Below are positions 25,288 to 34,258 of a stretch of 64,000 nt of DNA, in pieces. The notes beneath the pieces are model-generated. The model did not search any database. It was not told the origin of the DNA and saw only the letters and a list, made by a program, of their open reading frames with translations. The DNA is from Protofrankia sp963555925 (GTDB lineage: Bacteria > Actinomycetota > Actinomycetes > Frankiales > Frankiaceae). Position 1 is the stretch's first letter, and each line of letters begins with the position of its first letter. The position numbers and the translations under genes are program-made. Location of the stretch: contig CAUVXJ010000056.1 in NCBI GenBank assembly GCA_963555925.1, positions 10,445-74,444 on the forward strand, written 5' to 3'.

Positions 25288-26593
25288 GCCCTGCCCCTCA
25301 CCTGTACCGACCCCTGCCTTCCACGATTGCCTGTGACAACGTCGACGAACATCCGGTGTATCCGGATGTCACCGGTCAACTCCGGATGGAATGCCGTCGC
25401 CAACAGATTGTCCTGGCGGACCGCGACAATCCTGTCACCAACCCGGCCCAGAACCTCAACCTCATCCCCGACCTTCTCCACCCACGGTGCCCGGATGAAG
25501 ACCGCTCGAACCGGGCCGCCGCCGACACCGATAAGATCGATATCCGCCTCGAACGAGTCCACCTGACGGCCGAATGCGTTGCGCCGCACGACAACATCCA
25601 AGCCTGCCAGCAGCGGTTGGCCGGGTGCGGCGTCCAGGACCTCCCGAGCCAGCAGAATCATGCCCGCGCAGGATCCGAACACCGGCAGCCCGGCCGCGAT
25701 CGCCGCCCGCAGGGGGTCCAGAACATCGAACACGCGCAGCAGCCGCCCGATCGTGGTGGACTCCCCACCGGGCAGGACCAACCCGTCCACCGCGTCCAGA
25801 TCGGACGCGCGCNNNNNNNNNNNNNNNNNNNNNNNNNNNNNNNNNNNNNNNNNNNNNNNNNNNNNNNNNNNNNNNNNNNNNNNNNNNNNNNNNNNNNNNN
25901 NNNNNNNNNNNNNNNNNNNNNNNNNNNNNNNNNNNNNNNNNNNNNNNNNNNNNNNNNNNNNNNNNNNNNNNNNNNNNNNNNNNNNNNNNNNNNNNNNNNN
26001 NNNNNNNNNNNNNNNNNNNNNNNNNNNNNNNNNNNNNNNNNNNNNNNNNNNNNNNNNNNNNNNNNNNNNNNNNNNNNNNNNNNNNNNNNNNNNNNNNNNN
26101 NNNNNNNNNNNNNNNNNNNNNNNNNNNNNNNNNNNNNNNNNNNNNNNNNNNNNNNNNNNNNNNNNNNNNNNNNNNNNNNNNNNNNNNNNNNNNNNNNNNN
26201 NNNNNNNNNNNNNNNNNNNNNNNNNNNNNNNNNNNNNNNNNNNNNNNNNNNNNNNNNNNNNNNNNNNNNNNNNNNNNNNNNNNNNNNNNNNNNNNNNNNN
26301 NNNNNNNNNNNNNNNNNNNNNNNNNNNNNNNNNNNNNNNNNNNNNNNNNNNNNNNNNNNNNNNNNNNNNNNNNNNNNNNNNNNNNNNNNNNNNNNNNNNN
26401 NNNNNNNNNNNNNNNNNNNNNNNNNNNNNNNNNNNNNNNNNNNNNNNNNNNNNNNNNNNNNNNNNNNNNNNNNNNNNNNNNNNNNNNCGACCGCGCGCAG
26501 CGCCCGGACATGCTCGCGGACGTCGCCCTGCAGTGCCAGCACGCCCACCCGCGCCGGCCGCGCTGCCGGTGCGATCATGCCGAGGTCGCTCAC
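25284..26593 (-). CDS. pdxT: Pyridoxal 5'-phosphate synthase glutaminase subunit PdxT, interrupted by Ns
   Basis: The glutaminase that supplies ammonia to PdxS for vitamin B6 synthesis. The N-terminal 35 residues (VGVLALQGDVREHVRAL) lie at 26488-26593. The C-terminal 176 residues (VDGLVLPGGESTT, nucleophile Cys in GSCAGMILLA, His and Glu in FHPELTGD) lie at 25284-25812. The two parts are in different frames across the 675 Ns. In complete PdxT only about 8-10 residues separate these blocks, so the real gap is probably about 25-31 bases and the gene is likely intact. The GTG start overlaps the pdxS stop by 4 nt. Confidence 0.9.
25813..26487. other. Assembly gap of 675 Ns
   Basis: A scaffold gap inside pdxT. 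Family length suggests that far fewer bases are missing than the Ns imply. All open frames that run across it are artefacts. Confidence 0.95.
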
Positions 26594-27555
26594 CAGCCGC
26601 GATCGGCGAACCTGGCCGCGGGCTCCAGCTCGCCGGTGCTGATGCCGACCATCGCCTCCCCGAGACCACGCGAGACCTTCACCAGGACGTCGGCGTGGTT
26701 GTACATGGTGGTGGCCTCGACGATCGCCCGCGCACGCCGCGCCGGATCACCGGACTTGAAGATGCCCGAGCCGACGAACACGCCGTCGGCACCCAGCTGC
26801 ATCATCAGTGCCGCGTCCGCGGGCGTGGCGATGCCACCCGCGGTGAACAGGACGAGTGGCAGGCGCCCCAGGTGCGCGACCTCGGCCACGAGCTCGTACG
26901 GGGCGCGCAGATCCTTGGCCGCGGCGAACAGCTCGCTGGGGTCCAGCACGGACAGGCGGGCGATCTCCGCTCTGATCGTGCGCATGTGCACGACGGCGTT
27001 GGACACCTCACCGGTGCCCGCCTCACCCTTCGACCGGATCATCGCCGCACCCTCGCCGATGCGACGCAACGCCTCCCCCAGGTTGGTCGCGCCACAGACG
27101 AACGGGACGGTGAACCGCCACTTGTCGATGTGATGGTGCGGGTCGGCGGGGGTGAGGACCTCGGACTCGTCGACGTAGTCGACCCCCAGCTGCTGGAGCA
27201 CTTGGGCCTCGACGAAGTGGCCGATACGCGCCTTGGCCATGACCGGGATCGACACCGCCTCGATGATCTCCTCGATCATCTCCGGGTCGCTCATGCGAGC
27301 CACCCCGCCCTGGGCACGAATGTCGGCCGGCACCCGCTCCAAGGCCATCACCGCGACCGCACCGGCATCCTCGGCGATCCTCGCCTGGTCGGCGGTGACC
27401 ACATCCATGATCACACCACCTTTGAGCATCTCCGCCATGCCCCGCTTGACGCGGGCCGTCCCCACCTGGGTACCGGCAGAACCGGGAGGCTCGGCCACCC
27501 GTGCGGACCCGTCGTCGGGCTGCGCAGACTCGGGTGCGGTCAGGCCATCGGACAT
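26590..27555 (-). CDS. pdxS: Pyridoxal 5'-phosphate synthase lyase subunit PdxS
   Basis: 321 aa. With PdxT it makes PLP from ribose 5-phosphate, glyceraldehyde 3-phosphate and glutamine-derived ammonia. Highly conserved blocks: RGMAEMLKGGVIMDVVTADQA, VPADIRAQGGVARMSDP, the Lys-containing VMAKARIGHFVEAQ and GTGEVSNAVVHMR, FTAGGIATPADAA and GVFVGSGIFKSGDP. The first about 35 residues are a variable polar tail, as in other actinobacterial PdxS. Followed by pdxT with a 4-nt overlap. Its upstream 262 nt hold only a short direct repeat, ATGCCGGATACC, near 27777-27801. Confidence 0.96.
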   Translation of the reverse strand: MSDGLTAPESAQPDDGSARVAEPPGSAGTQVGTARVKRGMAEMLKGGVIMDVVTADQARIAEDAGAVAVMALERVPADIRAQGGVARMSDPEMIEEIIEAVSIPVMAKARIGHFVEAQVLQQLGVDYVDESEVLTPADPHHHIDKWRFTVPFVCGATNLGEALRRIGEGAAMIRSKGEAGTGEVSNAVVHMRTIRAEIARLSVLDPSELFAAAKDLRAPYELVAEVAHLGRLPLVLFTAGGIATPADAALMMQLGADGVFVGSGIFKSGDPARRARAIVEATTMYNHADVLVKVSRGLGEAMVGISTGELEPAARFADRGW

Positions 27556-27817
27556 GACTCGCCTCTCTGTACACGGATCCGTCGGGAGCAGGTGCCCCTG
27601 CCCGCGCGCACGTCGGCCAACCCGGACTTCGGCCTACCGGGCCACCGGCGGATGCACGAATCCGCACCGGACGGGGGACGCCTCATCGTACGGCCGAAGT
27701 GCCACCTGAATCCCACCTGGGACCCTCGGGTACGCACACGGGCGGTCGGCGACGAGTGGTAACGACCGCATGCCTATGCCGGATACCCATGCCGGATACC
27801 ACATTACAGACAAGTCA

Positions 27818-28486
27818 TCATGGAGCGAATCCGGTCATATCACCATTCAACGTACCGCCGTCGGGCTTGTTCTCGTCGCCATCGCCGTCGATCCTCCCGT
27901 CTCCGCTGCTGCGCACCGGGAGAGCGTCGTCGATCTCGAAGTAGGCCGGCAACGGTCTACGCCCGGACAAACGCAGGACCCGGACAACCCGTCTGCTTCG
28001 CAACGCCCGCACATCACGGACCGCGTCATTGTGCAGCTGGCGGGCAAGGGCCACCCGGGCCGCGGCAACGTCCACCGCGTGCAGGGCGTCAGGCGCGCGG
28101 TCGGCTGTCGCCGCGACCTGCGCTGACCGCAACGCCCGGCTGAGGTTGTTCTCCACCGCTTCGGCGTCGTTGTCCAGCGGGCCGTCAGCAGCGAGAGCCG
28201 CATGGGCCGCATGGGCCGCCCGCGCCCGCACCACCGCCTCGCCCAGCTCGGCCAGCTCGCACTGTCGGGCGAGTTCCCCGGCCGCTGCCACGCGCAGCGC
28301 CAGCTGGCCGGTCAGACCCGTGCGGGCATCGGTGACCCGGACCGCGAGGCGGTCGAGACGACTCGCGAGCCAGGTGAGGTATGTGGCGATCAGAACGATG
28401 ACCGCGACCGTGAGGACAACTAGGGGCACCTCGCGCAGCGTAGTCAACAGCGGGTGACCTCGCGCCAGGGGATTGATTCCGATCAA
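27818..28486 (-). CDS. LemA-like single-pass membrane protein
   Basis: 222 aa. One membrane helix near residues 20-42 (VPLVVLTVAVIVLIATYLTWLA) is followed by a long Ala-rich helical part. The C-terminal ARQLHNDAVRDVRALRSRRVVRVLRL and LPAYFEIDD match the end of LemA-type proteins, though the N-terminal LemA signature is weak. In mycobacteria a membrane protein occupies the same slot after pimA. The TTG start overlaps the pimA stop by 4 nt; no ribosome site is evident, so coupling to pimA is likely. Function unknown; the operon suggests the cell envelope. Confidence 0.75.
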   Translation of the reverse strand: MIGINPLARGHPLLTTLREVPLVVLTVAVIVLIATYLTWLASRLDRLAVRVTDARTGLTGQLALRVAAAGELARQCELAELGEAVVRARAAHAAHAALAADGPLDNDAEAVENNLSRALRSAQVAATADRAPDALHAVDVAAARVALARQLHNDAVRDVRALRSRRVVRVLRLSGRRPLPAYFEIDDALPVRSSGDGRIDGDGDENKPDGGTLNGDMTGFAP

Positions 28487-29640
28487 GCAGAATGACGAAT
28501 CGTCTTCGGCTGAGAGCCCACAGCTACCGACACCGGCGTGTCGCCGGCGACCATCTCGTACACCCCGACGATGCGTTTCGCGATCATCGGCCAGTCATAG
28601 GCGGTCACCACCGCCCGGCCCCGATCGGTGAGCCGGCCACGCTCACCCGGATCGGCCAGCAGCTCGGCAAGCGCACGGGCGAGGCCCGTCGCATCCCCGA
28701 CCGGGAACAGTCGGCCGGCGTGGCCGTCATCGAGAACGCGGCGGAAGGCGTCGATGTCGCTGGCCACAACCGGAGCGCCGGCGGCCATCGCCTCCAGCAG
28801 GACGATGCCGAAACTCTCCTGCCCGGTGTTGGGCGCGCAATAGATCTGCCCAGAACGAAACACCCGGGGTTTGTCGGCCTCGGAGACCAGACCGAGCAGG
28901 TGCACCCGGTCCCGCAGACCTGGCTCCACCCGGTCGAGAACCGCCTCGCAGTCGCCCGGGCCCGCGACCAGCAACTGCGCCCCCTCGCACCGCGCCACCA
29001 GCGTCGGCAAGGCCGCCAGCAGCACGTCCAGACCTTTGCGGGGCTCGTCGATACGCCCCAGGAAGACCACGGTCGCGCCGCCCGGTGGGCGCGTGGGCAG
29101 CGGCGTGGCGTCCCGGAAGGTGCCCACCGCGACTCCGTTGGGAATGAGGATCGCGTCCACGCCGAGATGTTCGACGATCGTTCGTCTGGCCGCCTCGGAC
29201 ACCGCGATCCGCGCCCGGACCTTCTCCATCGAGGGCTGCAATGCGCCGTGCGCAGCCGTCAGAATCTTCGAACGCGGGTTGGACGTGTGGAATGTGGCGA
29301 CGATGGGACCATCGGCAAGCATGCACGTGAGCAGGCTGACGCTCGGCGCCGTGGGCTCGTGCACGTGCAACACGTCGAAGTCGTTCTCCCGCAACCACCT
29401 GCGCACGCGGGCGGCTGACACCGGCCCCATCAGCAGCCTGGCGACCGAGCCGTTGTAGGGCACCGGCACCGCGTGGCCCGCGTCCACGGCATATGGCGGG
29501 AGGGTTGTCTCGTCGTCGACCGGCGTGATCACCGAAACGTCGTGACCGAGTCCGATGAGAGTCTCGGCGAGGTCCCGCACGTGGACCTGAACCCCTCCGG
29601 GCACATCCCAGGTGTAAGGGCAGGCCAGCCCGATCTTCAC
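28483..29640 (-). CDS. pimA: Phosphatidylinositol alpha-mannosyltransferase PimA
   Basis: 385 aa, GT4-family GT-B enzyme. Transfers mannose from GDP-mannose to the inositol of phosphatidylinositol, the first step of PIM synthesis at the inner face of the membrane. N-terminal KIGLACPYTWDVPGGVQVHVRDLA and HVHEPTAPS match PimA. The donor-site EX7E motif is in QESFGIVLLEAMAAGAPVVAS, with FLGRIDEPRKGLDVLL before it. I placed the start at GTG 29640, which overlaps the acyltransferase stop by 4 nt; the frame is open to 30030 but the extra residues look non-coding. Confidence 0.94.
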   Translation of the reverse strand: MKIGLACPYTWDVPGGVQVHVRDLAETLIGLGHDVSVITPVDDETTLPPYAVDAGHAVPVPYNGSVARLLMGPVSAARVRRWLRENDFDVLHVHEPTAPSVSLLTCMLADGPIVATFHTSNPRSKILTAAHGALQPSMEKVRARIAVSEAARRTIVEHLGVDAILIPNGVAVGTFRDATPLPTRPPGGATVVFLGRIDEPRKGLDVLLAALPTLVARCEGAQLLVAGPGDCEAVLDRVEPGLRDRVHLLGLVSEADKPRVFRSGQIYCAPNTGQESFGIVLLEAMAAGAPVVASDIDAFRRVLDDGHAGRLFPVGDATGLARALAELLADPGERGRLTDRGRAVVTAYDWPMIAKRIVGVYEMVAGDTPVSVAVGSQPKTIRHSA

Positions 29641-30578
29641 GTTTCCACTCCGGCCGGTGGCGGGCAGGCTGTTTGCTCTGCCGCCGCGGCGGTCGCCGGC
29701 TCTGCCGGCTCTGCCTGCTCTGCCTGCTCTGCGGTCGCCGGCTCGTCCCGCCAGATGCGCTGGAGCATGTGCCAGTCCGCGGGGTGGGCCGCGATGCCCT
29801 CGGCGAAGGCGTCTGCCAACGCCTGGGTCATCCGGGCGACGTCGGTATGCGGCACGGCCGGGTGAATACGCACACCCCAACCGTCCGGCTCGAACCATAG
29901 GGTGGCAGGCAGCAACGTCGCCCCGGTCCGCAGAGCGAGAGCGGCCGGCCCCGGCGGCATCGTGGCCGTCGCTCCGAAGAAGGTGACCGGCACCCCGTCC
30001 GCGGACAGGTCGCGGTCGGCCAGCAGGCACACCGTGCCGCCAGCGAGCAAGCGGTCCGCCAGCAGGTCAAATGGTGGCAGCTCACCACCGGTCAGCGGGA
30101 TGACCTCCATGCCGAGCGCGGAACGGAACCGTACGAAACGATCGAAAAGGGATGCCGGTTCCACCCGCTCGGCGACCGTTGTGAACGGCTCCCCGTTCGC
30201 GGCGAGCCACGCGCCGGCATGCTCCCAGTTTCCCATGTGCGGCAGCGCGGCGATGGTGCCTCGACCGGACGCCAGAGCCGCACGTAGCCGCGGTTCGGCC
30301 AGCATGCGCATACCCTTGGTGATCCGTTCGCCCGGCATGTCCTGCAGCCGGAAGACCTCCAGCCAGTAACGGGCGTAGGACCGCATGGCAGCCCGCGTGA
30401 GATCGTCGAGATCTGCGTCGGGTGGGACTGTTCGCGCCAGGTTCGACCGCAGCCGGCGGACTCCACGGCCGTCCCGGCGCAGGGCCGCATCGGCCGCCGC
30501 GGTGAACACCCGCGCGGCGACACGCTCGGGCAGGACACGCACGACCCGCCAGCCCGTCGCGTAGGCCAGGTCCGTCAT
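29637..30578 (-). CDS. PIM acyltransferase (PatA-like)
   Basis: 313 aa of the LpxL/HtrB-type acyltransferase family. By position, the homologue of mycobacterial Rv2611c/PatA, which acylates the mannose of PIM1/PIM2. The catalytic HxxxxD/E motif is visible as HMGNWEHAG (His and Glu); the second motif is VCLLADRDLSADGVPVTFFG. The C-terminus ends with repeats of AEQAEPAEP. Start uncertain: ATG 30578 fits the family but lacks a ribosome site; the frame is open further upstream into pgsA. It sits between pgsA and pimA, as in mycobacteria. Confidence 0.88.
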   Translation of the reverse strand: MTDLAYATGWRVVRVLPERVAARVFTAAADAALRRDGRGVRRLRSNLARTVPPDADLDDLTRAAMRSYARYWLEVFRLQDMPGERITKGMRMLAEPRLRAALASGRGTIAALPHMGNWEHAGAWLAANGEPFTTVAERVEPASLFDRFVRFRSALGMEVIPLTGGELPPFDLLADRLLAGGTVCLLADRDLSADGVPVTFFGATATMPPGPAALALRTGATLLPATLWFEPDGWGVRIHPAVPHTDVARMTQALADAFAEGIAAHPADWHMLQRIWRDEPATAEQAEQAEPAEPATAAAAEQTACPPPAGVET

Positions 30579-30613
30579 CCGGGCTTGCGCAGTCGTCAAC
30601 GCCGGCCGCCCCG

Positions 30614-31285
30614 TCAGTGGACCCGCGTGGCCGCGGGCGATTCGACCGGCGGCTGGGCCGCCCGCGCGGCAGCGCCCTGACCTCGCCCCAGGTACTGCCG
30701 ATGGACATGGACGATCCGCTGCGCCACCGTCAGCACCGTGGCCGCGGCGAGGAACCACAGCGCGGCCGGCAGCAGATACGGCACGCCCAGGCCATAGAGA
30801 CCAGCGGCGACCAGGACGACCAGGAGCCGCTCACCGCGTTCGGCGAAGCCGACGTCACAGTGGAATCCCAGCCCTTCCGCTCTGGCCTTGACATACGAGA
30901 TGATCGAACCCGCCACCAGGCAGATCAGGGCGGCCACACACAGCGGCAACGAATCACCGTCACCGGCGTACCAAATGATCAACGAGCCGAAGATGGCGCC
31001 GTCACCGACCCGGTCGGAGGTGGAGTCCAGGAACGCACCCCACGGCGAGGAGATCCCACGAGCGCGGGCGATGAGTCCGTCGATGAGATCGGAGACGGCG
31101 AACAGGGTGATGACGACAGCGCCGACGAAGAAGACCCCGCGGGTGAAGAAACCCAGCGCCCCACCGACCACGCCGATGGTGCCCACCATGGTCACGGCAT
31201 CCGGTGACACCGACGACCGGGCCAACCGCTCACCCAAGGGATCGAGCACGCGCTGGATCTGCGGTCGCGCCTTGCTAGCGAGCAT
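30614..31285 (-). CDS. pgsA: CDP-alcohol phosphatidyltransferase, PI-phosphate synthase type
   Basis: 223 aa integral membrane enzyme. Joins CDP-diacylglycerol to inositol phosphate, making the lipid that PimA later mannosylates. The full CDP-alcohol motif D-x2-DG-x2-AR-x8-G-x3-D-x3-D is present at D66, D69, G70, A73, R74, G83, D87 and D91. Several hydrophobic helices follow. ATG 31285 is chosen by family length; GTG 31324 is possible. In mycobacteria the HIT gene directly precedes pgsA; here an EF-G-like gene on the other strand separates them. Confidence 0.92.
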   Translation of the reverse strand: MLASKARPQIQRVLDPLGERLARSSVSPDAVTMVGTIGVVGGALGFFTRGVFFVGAVVITLFAVSDLIDGLIARARGISSPWGAFLDSTSDRVGDGAIFGSLIIWYAGDGDSLPLCVAALICLVAGSIISYVKARAEGLGFHCDVGFAERGERLLVVLVAAGLYGLGVPYLLPAALWFLAAATVLTVAQRIVHVHRQYLGRGQGAAARAAQPPVESPAATRVH

Positions 31286-31530
31286 GTCCCGTCCCGTCCC
31301 GTACGTCCCGCACTGCTCGTTCACAGTACCGCCGGCACGATCGGCAACCGCCACCTCATTCGGCCGACACGGGTTGTTCACACGCCCGTCAAGGAGGAAT
31401 CTATTCCCAGGGACTCGTGTTCCCTGCGGGGCTCGCCTTCCCCGGGGGCCCAGTAGTCCGTCCGGCAGCCGTCCACTGGTTTCTCACCTTCCCATCCAGC
31501 CAGTGGCCATGTCACTCCGGGGAGGCGCGG

Positions 31531-33714
31531 GTGAAGTCAGCACCATGCGATGTCCGTCCCGTTCACCAACGCGGCACCGACGTGCGCAACATCGTCCTGG
31601 TCGGCCACACCGGCGCAGGCAAGACCACCCTCGCCGAGTGCCTGCTGGCCACGGCGGACGGCGGTGAGGCTGCGCACGGCCATTCCGCCAATACCCGACA
31701 TACCGATCATGAAGATACCGAAAGTCGGCAGCGCACACTCAACCTCACCGCGCTGTCCACGATCCACCGGGGACTGCGGATCAACCTGCTCGACACACCG
31801 GGGCTCGCCGATTTCATCGGGGACCTGCGCGCCGGCCTGCGCGCTGCTGATGCGGCCCTGTTCGTGGTCAGCGCCCTCGACGGAGTCGACGGCTTCACGC
31901 GGCTGCTCTGGGACGAATGCGCCGCCGCCGCAACGCCCCGCGCGATCGCGATCACCAAACTCGACCGTCCCCAGGCCGACTTCGCCTCGACCCTCAGCAT
32001 CTGCCAGGAGGTGTTCGGGGCGGGCGTGCTCCCGCTTTACCTGCCGGTCGGCCGCTCGCGGTCTGCCGAACCCATGCCGGGTGAGCAGCGATACCGGCTG
32101 GTCGACCTGTTGGCGCCTGCCGAGGACGGTCCGGCGGGCCAGAACAGCGATGCGGGCCAGAACAGCGGGCCTGGGGCGATTGCCGCGGCCCGCGACGCCC
32201 TGATCGAGGGGATCATCGCCGAGAGCGAGGACGAGTCCCTGCTGGACCGCTACCTGGCCGGTGAGACGCTCTCGGCGAAACAGCTGCTCGACGATCTGGA
32301 GACTGCGGTCGCCCGTGGCCGTTTCCATCCGGTCGTGGCGACCGTCGGAAACGGGGCCGATGGACTGGGCGTGACAGAACTGCTGGACCTCTTCGCGGGG
32401 GCGTTCCCGTCCCCGTTCGAACATCCACTACCGGCCACCAGCCGGCCGGACGGATCGCCGTGCCCGCTGCCGTCGGGCGACCCCGATGGTCCGCTGGCCG
32501 CCGAGGTCATCAAGACCACGACCGATCCCTATGTCGGACGCATCAGCCTCATCCGGGTGTTCTCCGGCACGCTGCGCCCGGACACGCCGGTTCATGTCGC
32601 CGGACACGGCCGGGCCGACCGGGGCCACCCCGACCACGACGAGGACGCGAAGATCGGCACGATCTCCCGCCCACTGGGCCGGTCGACGCAGGAGGCCGTC
32701 GAGATGTGCCGAGCCGGCGACATCTGTACCGCATCCAAGATCATAACAGCGGAGGCCGGGGACACGCTGTCGAGCCCGGACGGCCCCATCCTGTTCGAGG
32801 CCTGGACCATGCCCGAGCCGCAGCTGCCGGTGGCGATCCGGGCCCGGACGAAGAGCGCCGAGGACAAATTGTCAACCGCGCTTGCCCGCCTCACCGCCGA
32901 GGACCCGAGCGTGACCGTCGAGCACAGCGGTGAGACCGGTCAGCTCGTCCTGTGGTGTATGGGCGAGGCGCATAGCGATGTGATCATCGAGCGGCTCGCG
33001 AGCCGGTACGGCGTGGATGTCGACCGGGTGCCGGTACAGGTGCCCATGCGGGAGACGCTACGCGGACCGGCCCGGGGAACAGGCCGGCACGTCAAGCAGT
33101 CCGGCGGCCACGGTCAGTATGCAATCTGTCATATCGAAGTGGAACCACTACCGCCCGGTCTCGGGCGGGAATTCCGCGACGAGGTCGTCGGCGGTGCGGT
33201 CCCGCGTCAGTTCATTCCGTCGGTGGAGAAAGGCGTGTGGCGCCAGCTCGATCTCGGGGTCTCCGCCGGCTTCCCGCTTGTCGACATCCGGGTTCGCCTG
33301 GTGGACGGCAAGGCGCACTCCGTGGACTCCTCCGACGTCGCCTTCCAGGCCGCGGGTGCGCTGGCGTTGAAAAACGCGGCTCAGTCCGCCGGGATGGTCC
33401 TGCTCGAACCGGTGCTCGCCGTCTGCGTGCTCACACCCGACGCGCATGTCGGCCCGGTCACCAGCGACCTGGCGGCACGGCGTGGGCGGGTCGTCGGGAT
33501 CGAGCCCGTCGGTGGAACAGGGCCAGGAGACCCCGGCGGCAGGAATCGTACGGTGATCAGAGCTGAGGTACCGGAAACGGAAATGCTCAGATATGCCGTT
33601 GACATCCGCTCGCTGACCCAGGGCACTGGAACGTTCTCCCGCGGCCACCTGCGGTACGAGCCGGTACCTGAACACCTCGCCGCCACGTATCTCACCGCTC
33701 GAACAGCCGAGTAA
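31531..33714 (+). CDS. Elongation factor G-like GTPase (EF-G2 type)
   Basis: 727 aa, translation-factor GTPase related to EF-G and mycobacterial FusA2. G1 GHTGAGKTT at residues 25-33, G3 DTPG, G4 as TKLD instead of the canonical NKxD, then domains II-V (GTGRHVKQSGGHGQYAICHIEVEPL is the domain IV signature). The switch I region is shortened. It is unlikely to be the main translocase; paralogues of this class have unclear roles. GTG 31531 follows GGGGAGG by 5 nt. The gene runs against its neighbours and splits the HIT-pgsA pair; its TAA stop is the start of a repeat element. Confidence 0.87.
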   Translation: MKSAPCDVRPVHQRGTDVRNIVLVGHTGAGKTTLAECLLATADGGEAAHGHSANTRHTDHEDTESRQRTLNLTALSTIHRGLRINLLDTPGLADFIGDLRAGLRAADAALFVVSALDGVDGFTRLLWDECAAAATPRAIAITKLDRPQADFASTLSICQEVFGAGVLPLYLPVGRSRSAEPMPGEQRYRLVDLLAPAEDGPAGQNSDAGQNSGPGAIAAARDALIEGIIAESEDESLLDRYLAGETLSAKQLLDDLETAVARGRFHPVVATVGNGADGLGVTELLDLFAGAFPSPFEHPLPATSRPDGSPCPLPSGDPDGPLAAEVIKTTTDPYVGRISLIRVFSGTLRPDTPVHVAGHGRADRGHPDHDEDAKIGTISRPLGRSTQEAVEMCRAGDICTASKIITAEAGDTLSSPDGPILFEAWTMPEPQLPVAIRARTKSAEDKLSTALARLTAEDPSVTVEHSGETGQLVLWCMGEAHSDVIIERLASRYGVDVDRVPVQVPMRETLRGPARGTGRHVKQSGGHGQYAICHIEVEPLPPGLGREFRDEVVGGAVPRQFIPSVEKGVWRQLDLGVSAGFPLVDIRVRLVDGKAHSVDSSDVAFQAAGALALKNAAQSAGMVLLEPVLAVCVLTPDAHVGPVTSDLAARRGRVVGIEPVGGTGPGDPGGRNRTVIRAEVPETEMLRYAVDIRSLTQGTGTFSRGHLRYEPVPEHLAATYLTARTAE

Positions 33715-33771
33715 GAGCGCCCGGCAACAGGGACGTGGATGTACGAGCGGGGCCGCATTCCCTTCGGTGCG

Positions 33772-33840
33772 ACGAGTGGAAGGAAGACGTCAGGAGGCGC
33801 CGGTTTTCGGGCGGAAAATGTACGTCAGCCATCCACTCGT
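33772..33840. repeat. 69-bp palindromic element, family ACGAGTGGAAGG, copy 2
   Basis: Ends ACGAGTGGAAGG (33772-33783) and CCATCCACTCGT (33829-33840) pair with one mismatch. Reverse-complemented, it aligns end to end without gaps to copy 1 at 7386-7454, sharing both ends and GACGTACAT. Confidence 0.65.
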
Positions 33841-34038
33841 GCTGGACCGGCCACCTGCCCACATGCCTACCGGCACCAGCACCCGGCGCCTTCACCGGCA
33901 CCCCCGAAGGGGCCCTCGACTGCGCCTACGAGCTGTACCTGTCGACCCCCGACATCTGACCGCCCCCGCCTGCCCAGGTGCCAGCCCCCGAAGGACTCAC
34001 GGGCGAGACCGCTAAGCGGCTGTCAGTCGGGCGTTCTC

Positions 34039-34086
34039 AACGATGTGAATCTGATGCTCCTGCCACAGCATCAGATTCACATCGTT
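34039..34086. repeat. Perfect 20-bp inverted repeat
   Basis: AACGATGTGAATCTGATGCT (34039-34058) and its exact complement (34067-34086) are separated by CCTGCCAC. Base composition is much more AT-rich than the surroundings. It could be a recombination site, a terminator or a folded RNA; nothing in the sequence decides. Confidence 0.85.
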
Positions 34087-34088
34087 CC

Positions 34089-34258
34089 TACCGAGCGCCC
34101 GGCAATAGAGACGGGGGTCAAGGAGCGGGGCCGGGGTGCGTAGATCGCAAGGCGCGAGGACGGAGGCACCGGAGGTTGTGGGTGTCGACCGACGACAACA
34201 CAGCGAGGTGCGTGCCCCAGCCCCGCGACGCCGCGTCCCCTATTGCCGGTCGCTCTTA
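34089..34258. repeat. Inverted pair of extended TAAGAGCG repeats, copies E and D
   Basis: Copy E (plus, from 34089) carries GAGCGCCCGGCAATAGAGAC and about 80 nt more that match copy F at 37906 closely. Copy D (minus, ending 34258) carries the same end and a decayed version of the extension, so the 170-nt block is a large imperfect palindrome. D supplies the stop codon of the HIT gene. Confidence 0.7.

Larger units (their letters stand above)
33712..34258. mobile_element. 547-bp TA-flanked palindromic element cluster
   Basis: The whole gap between the convergent EF-G-like and HIT genes is bounded by inverted copies of one repeat: TAAGAGCGCCCGGCAACAGG at 33712 on the plus strand and TAAGAGCGACCGGCAATAGG ending at 34258 on the minus strand. 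A TA lies at each outer edge, as expected for a 2-bp target duplication. Each end also provides the TAA stop of the neighbouring gene. Inside are a 69-bp palindrome, a 20-bp perfect hairpin and a further extended copy. No transposase is encoded, so it would be non-autonomous (inference). No gene is supported in this 541-nt stretch. Confidence 0.55.

Noticed and set aside
25209..27762. Several open frames of 300-700 codons spanning the N run
   Set aside because: They are open only because Ns contain no stops; flanking real sequence belongs to pdxT and pdxS on the minus strand.
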